Part shown: piece by piece, positions 37,016 through 46,059 of the stretch
How the letters are laid out: each line of letters opens with the position of its first letter
Numbering within the stretch: the stretch's first letter is position 1
Assembly (NCBI RefSeq): GCF_000224785.1
Contig: NZ_AGAV01000015.1
Coordinates: 124,001-188,000, forward strand
DNA from: Lentibacillus jeotgali
GTDB lineage: Bacteria > Bacillota > Bacilli > Bacillales > Amphibacillaceae
DNA: 64,000 bases
Direction of reading: 5' to 3'
Made by a program: the position numbers and the translations under genes
The notes under the pieces: model-generated
What the model saw: only the letters and a program-made list of their open reading frames with translations
Told to the model about the DNA's origin: nothing
The model's database searches: none

Positions 37016-38767
37016 CTAATTTGGCTGTGTTTGACTTGTATTCTTTTGCTGCTTTTGATGCGCACGATCATGTGCACGATAACGATCGTCTTCCACCTCA
37101 TTTGATTTTTTCTGTCCTTGTGGAACGATTGTTGCAGAAATCTCTTCCAGGCCGTTTTGGTCTTTCTTATAAATATAAGATGCTCTTGTGGAAATAGCCG
37201 CTCCTGGTTTGGTCACATATGGAAGGACACGGTAGTCAGTCTTCCATTGTGTGGGTGTGACCTGACAGCGCACATAACCCCGGTAGTCATTGAAAAATTT
37301 GATATGCTCATTCTGTTCAAGAATCCGGTCTGTGTCCGCACGTTCATCCGCACCGTTTCCGCCTGATGTAATTGATGTTCCGACAAATTCAGCCCCAAGG
37401 ATACGTGATTGGAGATCCTTAAAATCTGCCATCAGATTGGATGCCCAGCTGGCATGGACATCGCCGGTCAGGACAATCAGGTTATCCATTTTTTTATTCG
37501 CTGCAAAGTCAGTAATCCGTTGGCGGGCAGGCGTATAACCGTCCCATGCATCCATGCTGTATAATGGATCGTTCGGACTTTCCCCATAGTTTCGCTCTGA
37601 GAAGAATATTTGCTGTGCCAGGACATTCCAGTCGGATTGTGAGTTGTCAAGCTCATCAAGCAGCCATCCTTCTTGTTTGTCGCCCAGCAGGGTACGAGAA
37701 GGATCCAGCGATTCCTCAGTCTGCGGTGAACTATTATCTCCGTTTGCCTGATCGGAGCGGTATTGACGCGTATCAAGCACATAGAAATTTGCCAGATTGC
37801 CATAAGAGAAATTGCGGTATAACTGCATATCCGTTCCATGTGGCATAGACGATTTTCGAAGCGGCATATGTTCATAATATGCCTGATAGGCAGCGATGCG
37901 CCGCTGCACAAATTCTTCAACAGACTGCCCTTTTTCCGGAGTGGTATCCGCGTAGTTGTTTTCCACTTCATGATCATCCCAGGTTACGACCCAAGGGAAT
38001 GCAGCATGGGCAGCTTGCAGATCTTCATCAGTTCGATATTGCGCATGCCTGTTGCGGTAATCGCCCAGTGTCATAATTTCCGGTCCTTTGTGCGTTCTCA
38101 CATTTCCGCTGCCAGATACATATTCATTTGGGCCGTATTCATAAATGTAATCTCCAAGATGGAAGACAAGGTCGAGGTCTTCATTAGCCATATGCTTGTA
38201 TGCTGTATAGTAGCCGTGTTCATATTGCTGACAGGAGGCAAATGCAAACGTCAGACTGGACACACTTGCATTGTGGGCTGGAACTGTTTTCGTTCGTCCC
38301 ACTTGACTGTATTCGTCTCCTGCTTTAAAACGATAGTAATAGACTGTGTCAGGCTGCAAGCGTTCTACTTCCACATGTACGGAATGAGCCAATTCGGGTC
38401 TTGCTATGGTTGTTCCACGCTGTACAATATTGTGAAAGCCTTCATCGCTTGCCAGTTCCCAATGCACGGGTATATTGCGTGAAGGTGCGCCCCCGCCTTC
38501 GAGAGGCTTTGGTGCTAATCGCGTCCACAGCACGATACTGTCAGGAAGCGGGTCCCCTGAAGCAACCCCAAGCGAAAATGGATAATCACTGAATGTTGCT
38601 TCCGCATCAACTTTAGCCCCGGTCATAGATTGTGCTATGACCATACCCAGTGAGATACCGGCAATTTTTCCGGCACCTTGGATAAATCCGCGTCTGTCAA
38701 CATGATTGTGCAAGGTCTCCTCATTTAATTGCTGGATCATGTCATCCAGCGATCTTTCCTTAGACAT
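37016..38767 (-). CDS. phoD: Tat-exported phosphodiesterase/alkaline phosphatase PhoD
   Basis: 583 residues, the same length as B. subtilis PhoD and similar throughout. The Tat signal DRRGFIQGAGKIAG is followed by a hydrophobic stretch and a probable cleavage site near residue 55. Metal-binding segments include FHLGDYIYEYG, VTWDDHEVENNY and LTGDVHASW. PhoD releases phosphate from phosphodiesters and teichoic acids outside the cell. In B. subtilis it is exported by the dedicated TatAdCd pair encoded next to it; here tatC and tatA lie 2.6 kb away. A Pho box precedes it. Confidence 0.96.
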   Translation of the reverse strand: MSKERSLDDMIQQLNEETLHNHVDRRGFIQGAGKIAGISLGMVIAQSMTGAKVDAEATFSDYPFSLGVASGDPLPDSIVLWTRLAPKPLEGGGAPSRNIPVHWELASDEGFHNIVQRGTTIARPELAHSVHVEVERLQPDTVYYYRFKAGDEYSQVGRTKTVPAHNASVSSLTFAFASCQQYEHGYYTAYKHMANEDLDLVFHLGDYIYEYGPNEYVSGSGNVRTHKGPEIMTLGDYRNRHAQYRTDEDLQAAHAAFPWVVTWDDHEVENNYADTTPEKGQSVEEFVQRRIAAYQAYYEHMPLRKSSMPHGTDMQLYRNFSYGNLANFYVLDTRQYRSDQANGDNSSPQTEESLDPSRTLLGDKQEGWLLDELDNSQSDWNVLAQQIFFSERNYGESPNDPLYSMDAWDGYTPARQRITDFAANKKMDNLIVLTGDVHASWASNLMADFKDLQSRILGAEFVGTSITSGGNGADERADTDRILEQNEHIKFFNDYRGYVRCQVTPTQWKTDYRVLPYVTKPGAAISTRASYIYKKDQNGLEEISATIVPQGQKKSNEVEDDRYRAHDRAHQKQQKNTSQTQPN

Positions 38768-38809
38768 ACGATCTGCCCCTTTCTTTGTTCTATTTTCAAA
38801 TCGATTTCT

Positions 38810-38851
38810 ATTATAAAAGGTGATTATTAAGTGGCTGTTAAAAATTGTTAA
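38810..38851 (-). promoter_or_regulatory. Pho box and -10 of phoD
   Basis: Read leftwards: TTAACA (38851-38846), 4 bp, TTAACA (38841-38836), 5 bp, TTAATA (38830-38825), 9 bp, TATAAT (38815-38810). Direct TT(A/C/T)A(A/C/T)A repeats about 11 bp apart are the PhoP-P binding pattern of Bacillus, so phoD is predicted to be induced by phosphate limitation. Confidence 0.75.
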
Positions 38852-39083
38852 GCGGGAAAATATGCTCTAGTGGAATAGGGGGCCGTATTTAATAGGATAA
38901 AAGAACAGGTTAAACGAGATGTGCTATATTTATAGCGGAAAAAGGTTTGTATTTATGAAAGATTCATTCTTTATTCCTGCTTTTTCGTTCCCATGTTTTT
39001 TTACATAGAATTTATGAAAAATTAAATGTTCTTAAGTTGATTGGTATTTTCTAATTTACGAAAATCGTCGAAAAATTTCATGT

Positions 39084-39142
39084 AATATATTGCATTTCGC
39101 AATGGAAGATAGTATGATAGATATCATCGATATATTGCATAT
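39084..39142 (+). promoter_or_regulatory. Two ATATATTGCAT motifs upstream of brnQ
   Basis: AATATATTGCATTT at 39084-39097 and GATATATTGCATAT at 39129-39142, 45 bp apart. The 13-mer ATATATTGCATAT also occurs on the opposite strand before gntR (41299-41311). They are candidate operators for the GntR protein encoded downstream of brnQ. The rest of 38852-39083 has no gene. Confidence 0.5.
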
Positions 39143-39170
39143 GAGTTAAACATCATAGGAGGAACTTATC

Positions 39171-40529
39171 ATGAAAGGGAAACTGTCTTTTTCTTCTTAC
39201 GCAGCAGTTGGCGCCATGTTGTTTGCACTATTTTTTGGAGCTGGAAATCTGATTTTTCCCGCACAGCTTGGTCAAAATGCCGGGACAAACCTCTTGCCGG
39301 CAGTTATAGGATTTTTAATTACAGGAGTGGGTCTGCCGCTGCTTGGAATTATAGCGATGAGTTTTTCGGGAAGTCGTAATTTGCAGGAACTTTCAAGCCG
39401 TGTTCACCCGGTTTATGCCGTGTTTTTTACGTCGCTGCTTTATTTGACGATCGGCCCATTTTTTGCATCCCCTCGTACAGGCACGGTTGCATTTGAGATT
39501 GGTATATCGCCTTTTATTAGTGAATCGTCGCAGCAAATCGGGCTATTTATTTTTACATTACTGTTTTTCGCTGTGGTACTCTGGTTTTCATTGAAACCTG
39601 GAAAGCTTGTTGATAATGTCGGAAAGCTTTTGGCACCCGGGCTGGTTGTTCTGCTTGCGGTTCTTCTCATTACGGCGGTTATCAATCCGATGGGAGCGAT
39701 CGAAGCCCCCCAGGAAGCGTATGCAAGTGGAGCATTTATAACCGGTTTCCTTGAAGGGTATAATACAATGGATGCACTTGCATCGTTGGTATTTGGTATT
39801 ATCGTCATTAATGCTATTCGGGCAATGGGTGTAACATCCAATAAAGATATTCTCAAAACAACTATAAAGGCAGGCAGTATTGCCATATTACTGCTTGGAA
39901 TGATCTATGCCGGTATCGCGTATTTGGGTGCAACGAGCACACAGGTTTTCGGAATCTTTGAAACTGGCGGACCGGTTTTAAGTAGCGCTGCATCCCATTA
40001 TTTTGGCACGTTTGGATCCATTCTGCTTGCCATCACCATTATACTAGCATGTTTGACGACGGCGATCGGTCTGACAACAGCCAATGCGGAATATTTCCAC
40101 TCGCTTTTTCCGCAGTTCAGTTATAAAACACTGGTCGTTTTCTTTGCAACGTTAACCTTTATCATTGCAAACTTTGGATTGGCGAACATTATCACCTATT
40201 CTGTACCAGTCTTGATGTTCTTATATCCGCTGGCGATTGTGCTAATGCTTTTGACGTTCTTGTCTCCGTTGTTTAACCATGCACGGGTGGTTTACGGTTC
40301 AACCATCGCGGTTACGTTTTTGATCAGTATCTTTGATGGTCTCAAGTCGCTCTGTGAATCATTGGGAATCGAGTATTTCAGCTGGATGCAGCCTATTGTC
40401 GCTTTTTATGAACAATCGTTGCCTCTATATAGTCAGGGACTCGGATGGTTGCTGCCGGCTGTTGTTGTGATTGCAGTCACCGGCACCATCAGCCGTTTTC
40501 AAAATACCGCTGCTGTTCATGCATCATAA
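39171..40529 (+). CDS. brnQ: Branched-chain amino acid transport system carrier BrnQ
   Basis: 452 residues with twelve membrane segments. The N-terminus FALFFGAGNLIFPAQLGQNAG and the following TIGPFFASPRTGTVAFEIG are diagnostic of the LIVCS family, which imports leucine, isoleucine and valine with Na+ or H+. The start follows TAGGAGG. The neighbouring convergent gntR and shared upstream motifs suggest local control. Confidence 0.95.
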   Translation: MKGKLSFSSYAAVGAMLFALFFGAGNLIFPAQLGQNAGTNLLPAVIGFLITGVGLPLLGIIAMSFSGSRNLQELSSRVHPVYAVFFTSLLYLTIGPFFASPRTGTVAFEIGISPFISESSQQIGLFIFTLLFFAVVLWFSLKPGKLVDNVGKLLAPGLVVLLAVLLITAVINPMGAIEAPQEAYASGAFITGFLEGYNTMDALASLVFGIIVINAIRAMGVTSNKDILKTTIKAGSIAILLLGMIYAGIAYLGATSTQVFGIFETGGPVLSSAASHYFGTFGSILLAITIILACLTTAIGLTTANAEYFHSLFPQFSYKTLVVFFATLTFIIANFGLANIITYSVPVLMFLYPLAIVLMLLTFLSPLFNHARVVYGSTIAVTFLISIFDGLKSLCESLGIEYFSWMQPIVAFYEQSLPLYSQGLGWLLPAVVVIAVTGTISRFQNTAAVHAS

Positions 40530-40534
40530 TCTAT

Positions 40535-40573
40535 AAAAAATCCGGCTTCCTCTTTCACGAGGGCCGGATTTTT
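40535..40573. terminator. Bidirectional terminator between brnQ and gntR
   Basis: AAAAATCCGGC and GCCGGATTTTT with an inner CCTC/GAGG pairing; A and T flanks serve both convergent genes. Confidence 0.9.
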
Positions 40574-40585
40574 AGTTGTTTCCTA

Positions 40586-41230
40586 TTAAAATTCCTGTAA
40601 TGTACGGAGCCAGTTTTCTTTCATGACGGCTGTGGCTTTCTCTTTGTCGCTATGTTTCATGGCGGTGATAATGGCCTTGTGTTCATCAATCGATTGTTCG
40701 GTTAAGACAATAGAATTATGGAAAAAATGCCTGCGAACATGTGCCTGCAATGACTCTACAACTCCCTGGATATAAGTGTTTTTCGTTATATCAACGATCA
40801 ACTGGTGAAATTCTTCATCGACTTTTAACGCGGCATAACTGTTACCGGAATAGATTGATGTTGCAAAGCGTTCGTTGATACTTCCGAGTTGCGTGAGCTG
40901 ATCCTCGGTCACATGGTCAATGGCCAGTTCGGCGGATAAGGATTGCAGCGCTGCCAATGGCGGGAGAAGGTCTTTAATGGCTTCTCTTTCAATCTCAGTA
41001 ACTTGTGTCGCCTTCCCCGGGAACATCTTAACAAACCCTCGTACTTCCAGGAGCTGCAAGGATTCACGGATCGGCGTTCTGCTGATTCCCAGTGCATCGG
41101 CAAGTTCGGTATCATTTAATTTTTCACCGGGAAGCAGCGTTCCATCAATAATCCACTGTTGGAGCTGGTTGAATGCGTTCTCCTTTGCAGATTGACGAAC
41201 GGGTCTTGAATGATTTGCAGGTATTGGCAT
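40586..41230 (-). CDS. GntR family regulator (FadR/VanR-type)
   Basis: 214 residues: a winged-helix DNA-binding domain (GEKLNDTELADALGISRTPIRESL) then an all-helical FCD ligand domain with DEEFHQLI and a C-terminal HKAII, where metal or acid ligands bind in relatives. The ATG at 41230 lies 6 bp after AAAGGCGG; the frame from 41257 would start before the binding site. Regulators of this type often respond to small carboxylic acids. Likely targets are itself and brnQ, from the shared motif. Confidence 0.88.
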   Translation of the reverse strand: MPIPANHSRPVRQSAKENAFNQLQQWIIDGTLLPGEKLNDTELADALGISRTPIRESLQLLEVRGFVKMFPGKATQVTEIEREAIKDLLPPLAALQSLSAELAIDHVTEDQLTQLGSINERFATSIYSGNSYAALKVDEEFHQLIVDITKNTYIQGVVESLQAHVRRHFFHNSIVLTEQSIDEHKAIITAMKHSDKEKATAVMKENWLRTLQEF

Positions 41231-41298
41231 GGGCAATCCGCCTTTCTGGATGTTCATTCCTTATAGCTATAGTATACATGAAAATATACAGTAATGAA

Positions 41299-41311
41299 AT
41301 ATGCAATATAT
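41299..41311 (-). promoter_or_regulatory. ATATATTGCATAT motif upstream of gntR
   Basis: Read leftwards this is the same 13-mer as at 39130-39142 before brnQ. It lies about 70 bp before the gntR start, upstream of a TATACT -10-like box at 41276-41271. Confidence 0.45.
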
Positions 41312-41382
41312 CACAAGGCGAGCAACTTACCTGTTTTGTTGTCCTTATTTTGTTCTCAAGTTGTGATGAAGCCCTTTTACCG

Positions 41383-42144
41383 CTATACTATCTCCTGCTC
41401 CATAAACTCCTCATGTTTTTGCAGGTTCTTACGATGAACCATCCCGGACAAGTGGATACTGATTTCGTAGAGTATGATCAATGGGATGGCTATCAGAAGC
41501 GGCAGGACCAAATCGGGCGGTGTAAGCATTGCACTGAGAACGATTAAAATAAAATAGGCATATTTCCTTGTTCTTCGCATGAATGCTGGAGTGATTATGC
41601 CAAGCGACGTTAGAAACATCGCTATTATCGGCAGTTCAAAGAGAATGGCAAAAGGTACAACGGTACGAAACAAAAATTTAAAATACCTGTCAACTGTAAG
41701 CATCACGTCGAACATGCCATCATTTAAACTGAGCAAAAAAGGAAATAAGAATTTGATGAATATCAAATAACCAAACACAAGGCCGGCCATAAACAATAAG
41801 AATATGAAAGGAATATAAGCTAGCGATACTCTTCTTTCATTTGGAGCCAGACCCGGTTTAATAAATGCCCAAATTTGATAGGCTAATATAGGAAGGATTC
41901 CGGTAATTGCAACAATCCCGGCCATGGAAAAATAAACCCATATAATTTCCCCTGGACTTATAACCACCAATTCAATATTGATAGCGTTAATAAAAAAGGC
42001 ATAAATATCTCGTACATATAAAAAGCCGGCAGTAAAAAATAAACTGAAAAATAGTAGCGTTACGATGATTCTATTCCGAAGTTCAGACAAATGCCCGACG
42101 ATATTCATTTCTTTTTTGTTTGTCCATTGCTTGGCTTCATCCAT
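41383..42144 (-). CDS. tatC: Twin-arginine translocase subunit TatC
   Basis: 253 residues with six membrane segments. HLSELRNRI near the N-terminus and the conserved PPDLVLPLLIAIPLIILYEISI near the C-terminus are TatC signatures; the protein recognises twin-arginine signals. The ATG at 42144 lies 8 bp after AAGGGAG. It follows tatA by 84 bp, with a GC hairpin (42192-42224) between them that may lower tatC expression. The nearby substrates PhoD and PhoX point to a TatAdCd-type dedicated system. Confidence 0.95.
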   Translation of the reverse strand: MDEAKQWTNKKEMNIVGHLSELRNRIIVTLLFFSLFFTAGFLYVRDIYAFFINAINIELVVISPGEIIWVYFSMAGIVAITGILPILAYQIWAFIKPGLAPNERRVSLAYIPFIFLLFMAGLVFGYLIFIKFLFPFLLSLNDGMFDVMLTVDRYFKFLFRTVVPFAILFELPIIAMFLTSLGIITPAFMRRTRKYAYFILIVLSAMLTPPDLVLPLLIAIPLIILYEISIHLSGMVHRKNLQKHEEFMEQEIV

Positions 42145-42228
42145 GCTTACCACTCCCTTAGGTGTTCATCAGTTATAATAAAATGATAAGATCCCCGCAT
42201 CACTTTAATGAAATGGGGGACCGTGTCT

Positions 42229-42435
42229 TTAATTGCTTTGCTTCTCGGCCATATGTTTTTCGCCATCCTGCTCTTCCTTATTCTCATCCCTAGTTAAATC
42301 GCTAGCGGAATTTTTAAATTCCTTTAATGTTTGTCCAGTGGCCTTCCCAATTTCGGGAAGCTTTTTTGGTCCAAATATAACCAGTGCGATAATCAAAATT
42401 AATATCAATCCCGGTATACCGATACTGGATAACAT
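42229..42435 (-). CDS. tatA: Twin-arginine translocase subunit TatA
   Basis: 68 residues: one N-terminal membrane helix ([24 protein letters not shown]), an amphipathic helix with the FGPKKLP hinge, then an acidic tail. It forms the Tat pore. The start follows AAAAAAGGAG. It is the first gene of tatA-tatC, divergent from phoX. Confidence 0.95.
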   Translation of the reverse strand: MLSSIGIPGLILILIIALVIFGPKKLPEIGKATGQTLKEFKNSASDLTRDENKEEQDGEKHMAEKQSN

Positions 42436-42535
42436 AATACATCTCCTTTTTTAAAAGTTTTAATAGAATCTTCTTCTCTATTTTCAAGTTTATCCTAACA
42501 TGAATTGATTGCTGATAGAGCCAGAATTAGCAGAA

Positions 42536-42574
42536 TTAACAATAAATTTACACGATTTAAATAGTGAGTTAATA
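42536..42574 (+). promoter_or_regulatory. Pho box of phoX
   Basis: Four hexamers start exactly 11 bp apart: TTAACA (42536), TTTACA (42547), TAAATA (42558), TTAATA (42569). This fits the PhoP binding pattern and lies between divergent tatA and phoX. A -10 box is not obvious. It could also affect tatA-tatC. Confidence 0.65.
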
Positions 42575-42642
42575 CTGTACTGTTACTCTGCTAATAGACC
42601 CCGTTAAAAAAAGGTTGTCTAAATTCAAAGGAGGAATCTTTA

Positions 42643-44079
42643 ATGAGTGGCGAGTCGAATATGGACAGACGGAAATTTCTAAAGATGAGTGGCATGAGCA
42701 CAGCAGCTATCGCGCTGGGAACATCAGGTTTTCTTTCCCTAACCGGAAATAGTGCATTAGCGGCACCGGGAAGGTCGAAGGGTTCATTTGGCGGGTATGG
42801 ACCGCTGGCAAAAGACCAGGGCGGTGTGTTGAACCTTCCGAGGGGTTTTCAATATCGTATTTTGTCTGAAGAGGGTGGTAAACTTTCAGATGGACGCCCG
42901 ATACCAGCGATGCATGATGGCATGGCTGCCTTCCAGGGAAAGAACAACTCTACTATTCTCGTACGCAATCATGAACTATCCCAGGAGTCGGACTACCCGG
43001 TAATTGGTAAAAACCCGTATCATAAGGATAACATAGGCGGAACGACCACATTGGTTGTCGGCCCCGACCGTAAATTGCTAAGTGACTATGTTTCATCTGC
43101 AGGTACTTATCGGAACTGTGCAGGCGGGGGGACACCATGGGGAACGTGGATCACATGTGAGGAAACACTGGTAGAAGGCCACGGCTATGTTTTCGAAGTG
43201 GATCCAAATGACCCGGAAAACAATTTGTCCAAAACGCCAATCCGGGAGATGGGGCTTTTCTCACATGAGGCGGTGGACGTTGACCCTGCAACGGGGATTG
43301 TCTATATGACAGAAGATGCTTCTCCCAGCTATTTTTATCGTTATCTGCCGGTAGACCGCAGTCAAACGATTGGATCACTGCAAAAAGGCGGCACATTACA
43401 GGCTGCTGCGATTGAAGAACTGCCGCGGAATGAAGCAAGCAATTATAATTCAGGCAAGAAATATGGCATCGTCTGGAAAGATGTTGATCCGGAAAAGCCA
43501 AGCATGGAAGCCGGGCAAAAGGGCTGTATACAATTCAGCAGATTAGAAGGCTGCCATTTTGTGGAGGGTGTATTCTGGTTCTCTGATACGGATGCCGGCA
43601 GCAAAGACCTTGGACGCATTTACCGCTACATACCGTCCACCAATACGCTGGAACTTTTCTATGAATCAACTGCAGCCAATGATCTGGAAGCTCCGGATAA
43701 CATTAATGTCACGCCATGGGGGGACCTATGGATTGTGGAAGATGGAGGGGGATCCGACCGCATTATCGGGCTGACACCTGAAGGCGATACGTATGTGTTT
43801 GCGGAAAATGCTTTGAATGATTCAGAACTGGCAGGCATTACATTTTCGCCGGATGGAAAAACGGCATTCGTGAATATTCAAACGCCCGGGATTACCTTTG
43901 CGATATGGGGGCCATTTGGACGCAGAAATCGCGGCCGCGGGCGTATGATGGGACATGCAGCACCACCGAAAAATTATGGACCGAAAATCGGGGACAACCT
44001 TGCTGCCTTTGCTGAAATACAGGGAATGTCTGATTTGGAGGCTGCAGCATTCCAGCGAAACGGTATCCCGATTGTGTAA
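42643..44079 (+). CDS. phoX: PhoX family Tat-exported alkaline phosphatase
   Basis: 478 residues of the PhoX (DUF839) family. The Tat signal is MDRRKFLKMSG with a cleavage site near ALAAPG. Metal-site segments include TWITCEETL, SHEAVDVDPATGIVYMTED, and TPWGDLWIVEDGG. Members are calcium- and iron-dependent phosphatases, releasing phosphate from esters outside the cell. A Pho box lies upstream, and tatA-tatC is divergent from it, so enzyme and export pore are neighbours. Confidence 0.9.
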   Translation: MSGESNMDRRKFLKMSGMSTAAIALGTSGFLSLTGNSALAAPGRSKGSFGGYGPLAKDQGGVLNLPRGFQYRILSEEGGKLSDGRPIPAMHDGMAAFQGKNNSTILVRNHELSQESDYPVIGKNPYHKDNIGGTTTLVVGPDRKLLSDYVSSAGTYRNCAGGGTPWGTWITCEETLVEGHGYVFEVDPNDPENNLSKTPIREMGLFSHEAVDVDPATGIVYMTEDASPSYFYRYLPVDRSQTIGSLQKGGTLQAAAIEELPRNEASNYNSGKKYGIVWKDVDPEKPSMEAGQKGCIQFSRLEGCHFVEGVFWFSDTDAGSKDLGRIYRYIPSTNTLELFYESTAANDLEAPDNINVTPWGDLWIVEDGGGSDRIIGLTPEGDTYVFAENALNDSELAGITFSPDGKTAFVNIQTPGITFAIWGPFGRRNRGRGRMMGHAAPPKNYGPKIGDNLAAFAEIQGMSDLEAAAFQRNGIPIV

Positions 44080-44187
44080 TGAAAAAACAGTTATTCATTC
44101 AGCATCTATTGGCTAGGCATTATGTTTATGATCAACAGTTGCCAAACAGACTCTGGCATCTTAAAAAGTTATAGGAGGTCTATTTTA

Positions 44188-44769
44188 ATGGGGATCAAAA
44201 AGAAACTGGGAATGGGTATTGCATCCGCAGCATTGGGAATTTCTTTGGTGAGCGGCGGCACCTTTGCGTATTTTAGCGATACGGCGGAAGCTGACAATAC
44301 GTTTGCTGCAGGTACGCTGGATCTTTCGGTTGATCCGGAGGTCATTATTAATGTGGATAATTTAAGGCCTGGTGATTACGAATTCCGCACATTCTATTTG
44401 GAGAATAACGGTTCGTTGGATATATCAGAGGTTTTATTAAATACAAGTTATGAGGTAACAGATGCAGAAGGGAACAATACAGATGATTTTGGCAAACATA
44501 TCCGCGTGAATTTCCTTGAGAACTATGATAAGTCGGAGGGCGACAAATATAATGATATCATTTATTCGACAACGCTGTATGAATTGCAGAACATGGCTCC
44601 GGATGCGGTCGCCAAAAATGTCCTGGGATTTGAAAATGAACCAGGCGGTTTACCAACAGGAAGCAGCGATACCATGTATGTCCAATTCGAATTTGTGGAT
44701 AACGGGGAAAGTCAAAATCAATTCCAAGGTGACGAGCTAAAACTTAATTGGTCGTTCGAGGCCAGATAA
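44188..44769 (+). CDS. calY: TasA/CalY family biofilm matrix protein
   Basis: 193 residues. KKKLGMGIASAALGISLVSGGTFAYFSD is a SipW-type signal peptide, cut after the Ala-rich stretch, followed by TFAAGTLDLSVDP, the opening of mature camelysin/TasA. The family forms extracellular fibres or a camelysin protease. ATG at 44188 follows AGGAGGTC. It begins a cluster with a second broken tasA-like gene and sipW. Confidence 0.92.
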   Translation: MGIKKKLGMGIASAALGISLVSGGTFAYFSDTAEADNTFAAGTLDLSVDPEVIINVDNLRPGDYEFRTFYLENNGSLDISEVLLNTSYEVTDAEGNNTDDFGKHIRVNFLENYDKSEGDKYNDIIYSTTLYELQNMAPDAVAKNVLGFENEPGGLPTGSSDTMYVQFEFVDNGESQNQFQGDELKLNWSFEAR

Positions 44770-44835
44770 ACGTCTGGCTTTGACACCTGATAGAAACCAC
44801 TTCATTACTTTACAGCTGCCAGAGGAGAGGCTGAA

Positions 44836-45283
44836 ATGAGCATAAAAACAGTATCGTCCTGGCTGGGATCGGTATAAGTCTGATCACCGGTGGAACAAGC
44901 GCCTATTTTACGGATGCTGCTTCCACCGATAATACGATTACAACTGGATCATTGGATCTTGGGTTAAATAAAGAACCAATTTTTCAAGTTGAGGGTCTCA
45001 TGCCTGGGGGTACACAGGAAACTCAATTTAAACTTATCAATGAAGGTAGTATGAATATAGAAAGTATTACCTTAAACACGTCCTATGACATTGTTGATAA
45101 GGGTGAACCCAACAATAGGTAAAAGGGATAGTGGAGAAGCTGGTAAATCTGCAGAAAAGGAGACGTGGAGCGGCAATGGAGAGGACTGCCCGGAGGAACC
45201 CAAAAGGAACAGTCAGTAAAAGAAAATGCTGACGCAGATAAGAGTCCAAATAAAGACAATAAGCCATTGCAAGAAGGTGAAAC
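44836..45283 (+). pseudogene. Second TasA/CalY-like gene, frameshifted
   Basis: ATG at 44836 after AGAGGAGAGG gives MSIKT and then a stop. Adding one A to the A5 run at 44844-44848 restores MSIKNSIVLAGIGISLITGG, then TSAYFTDAASTDNTITTGSLDL, the camelysin N-terminus. The restored frame then stops at 45122 after GEPNNR, half the expected length. Coding-like wording continues in other frames to the sipW start (VKENADADKSPNKDNKP), so further indels are present. A6 to A5 slippage could be reversible, but the second break argues for decay. Confidence 0.8.
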
Positions 45284-45289
45284 GTGTTG

Positions 45290-45865
45290 ATGAAAACGAT
45301 GGTGTTAAAGTGGACCAACCGGATAGTGACAGCTGTATTAATTATTTTATTAATAAGTTTAGCGGCATTGGTTATTTCCATCAAATTAGCGGGGGGAGAG
45401 CCTGAAGTATTCGGCTATCAATTGAAATCTGTCTTATCGGGATCCATGGAACCTGGTATACAGACAGGATCCCTCATTGCTGTAAAATCGGTAGATGAAG
45501 GAGAGAAATCAAATTTTCAGGAAGGCGACGTAATTACATTTGTCAGTGAAGAAGATAATTTAATCACCCACCGAATTACAGAAGTTGCAGAAACAGACAG
45601 CGGTGTGGTTTATACCACCAAAGGGGATAATAATAATGCGCCGGACTCATCCCCGGTTTTAGCTGAAGATGTCGTAGGGCTGTACACTGGATTTACCATC
45701 CCATATGCAGGTTATGTCGCTAATTTTGCCCAATCCCCAAATGGAAGCATTTTATTTATGATCATACCTGGTATTCTATTGATCGGGTACGCCTCGTTCA
45801 CTATTTGGCGTACACTAAGGAAACTGGATGATAGCGTTAAAAGCAGTGAGAAAAGAGCGGAATAA
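45290..45865 (+). CDS. sipW: Signal peptidase I, SipW (ER-type)
   Basis: 191 residues. Membrane helix at residues 12-33, then catalytic Ser52 in SGSMEPG and His94 in LITHRITEV, replacing the Lys of ordinary bacterial enzymes; this is the archaeal/ER-type family of SipW. A second helix lies near 150-170. SipW matures TasA-type proteins for the biofilm matrix. The ATG at 45290 lies 10 bp after GAAGGTG; GTG at 45284 and TTG at 45287 are also possible. It follows its likely substrate genes. Confidence 0.93.
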   Translation: MKTMVLKWTNRIVTAVLIILLISLAALVISIKLAGGEPEVFGYQLKSVLSGSMEPGIQTGSLIAVKSVDEGEKSNFQEGDVITFVSEEDNLITHRITEVAETDSGVVYTTKGDNNNAPDSSPVLAEDVVGLYTGFTIPYAGYVANFAQSPNGSILFMIIPGILLIGYASFTIWRTLRKLDDSVKSSEKRAE

Positions 45866-45903
45866 AGGATGCAAAGTAAACCATGTGAAAAGAAAGTCTG
45901 ATT

Positions 45904-45933
45904 AGCATCACTTCAAAAAGTGGTGCTTTTTTC
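45904..45933 (+). terminator. Terminator of the calY-sipW cluster
   Basis: AGCATCACTT pairs with AAGTGGTGCT (one G-T pair), followed by TTTTTC. Confidence 0.85.
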
Positions 45934-46059
45934 GTTTTATACGTCCCTGTAAGGGATACATACAAACTATCAAGCGAATAAAGGGCATCCGATTCACCAT
46001 GATAGTATCGCACCTTCACTTACGGAAGCACCAAAGGATGATGAATTAGAGGTGATGAA

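Noticed and set aside
37838-38482. 214-codon frame on the plus strand
   Set aside because: Antisense shadow of phoD, whose frame is conserved end to end.
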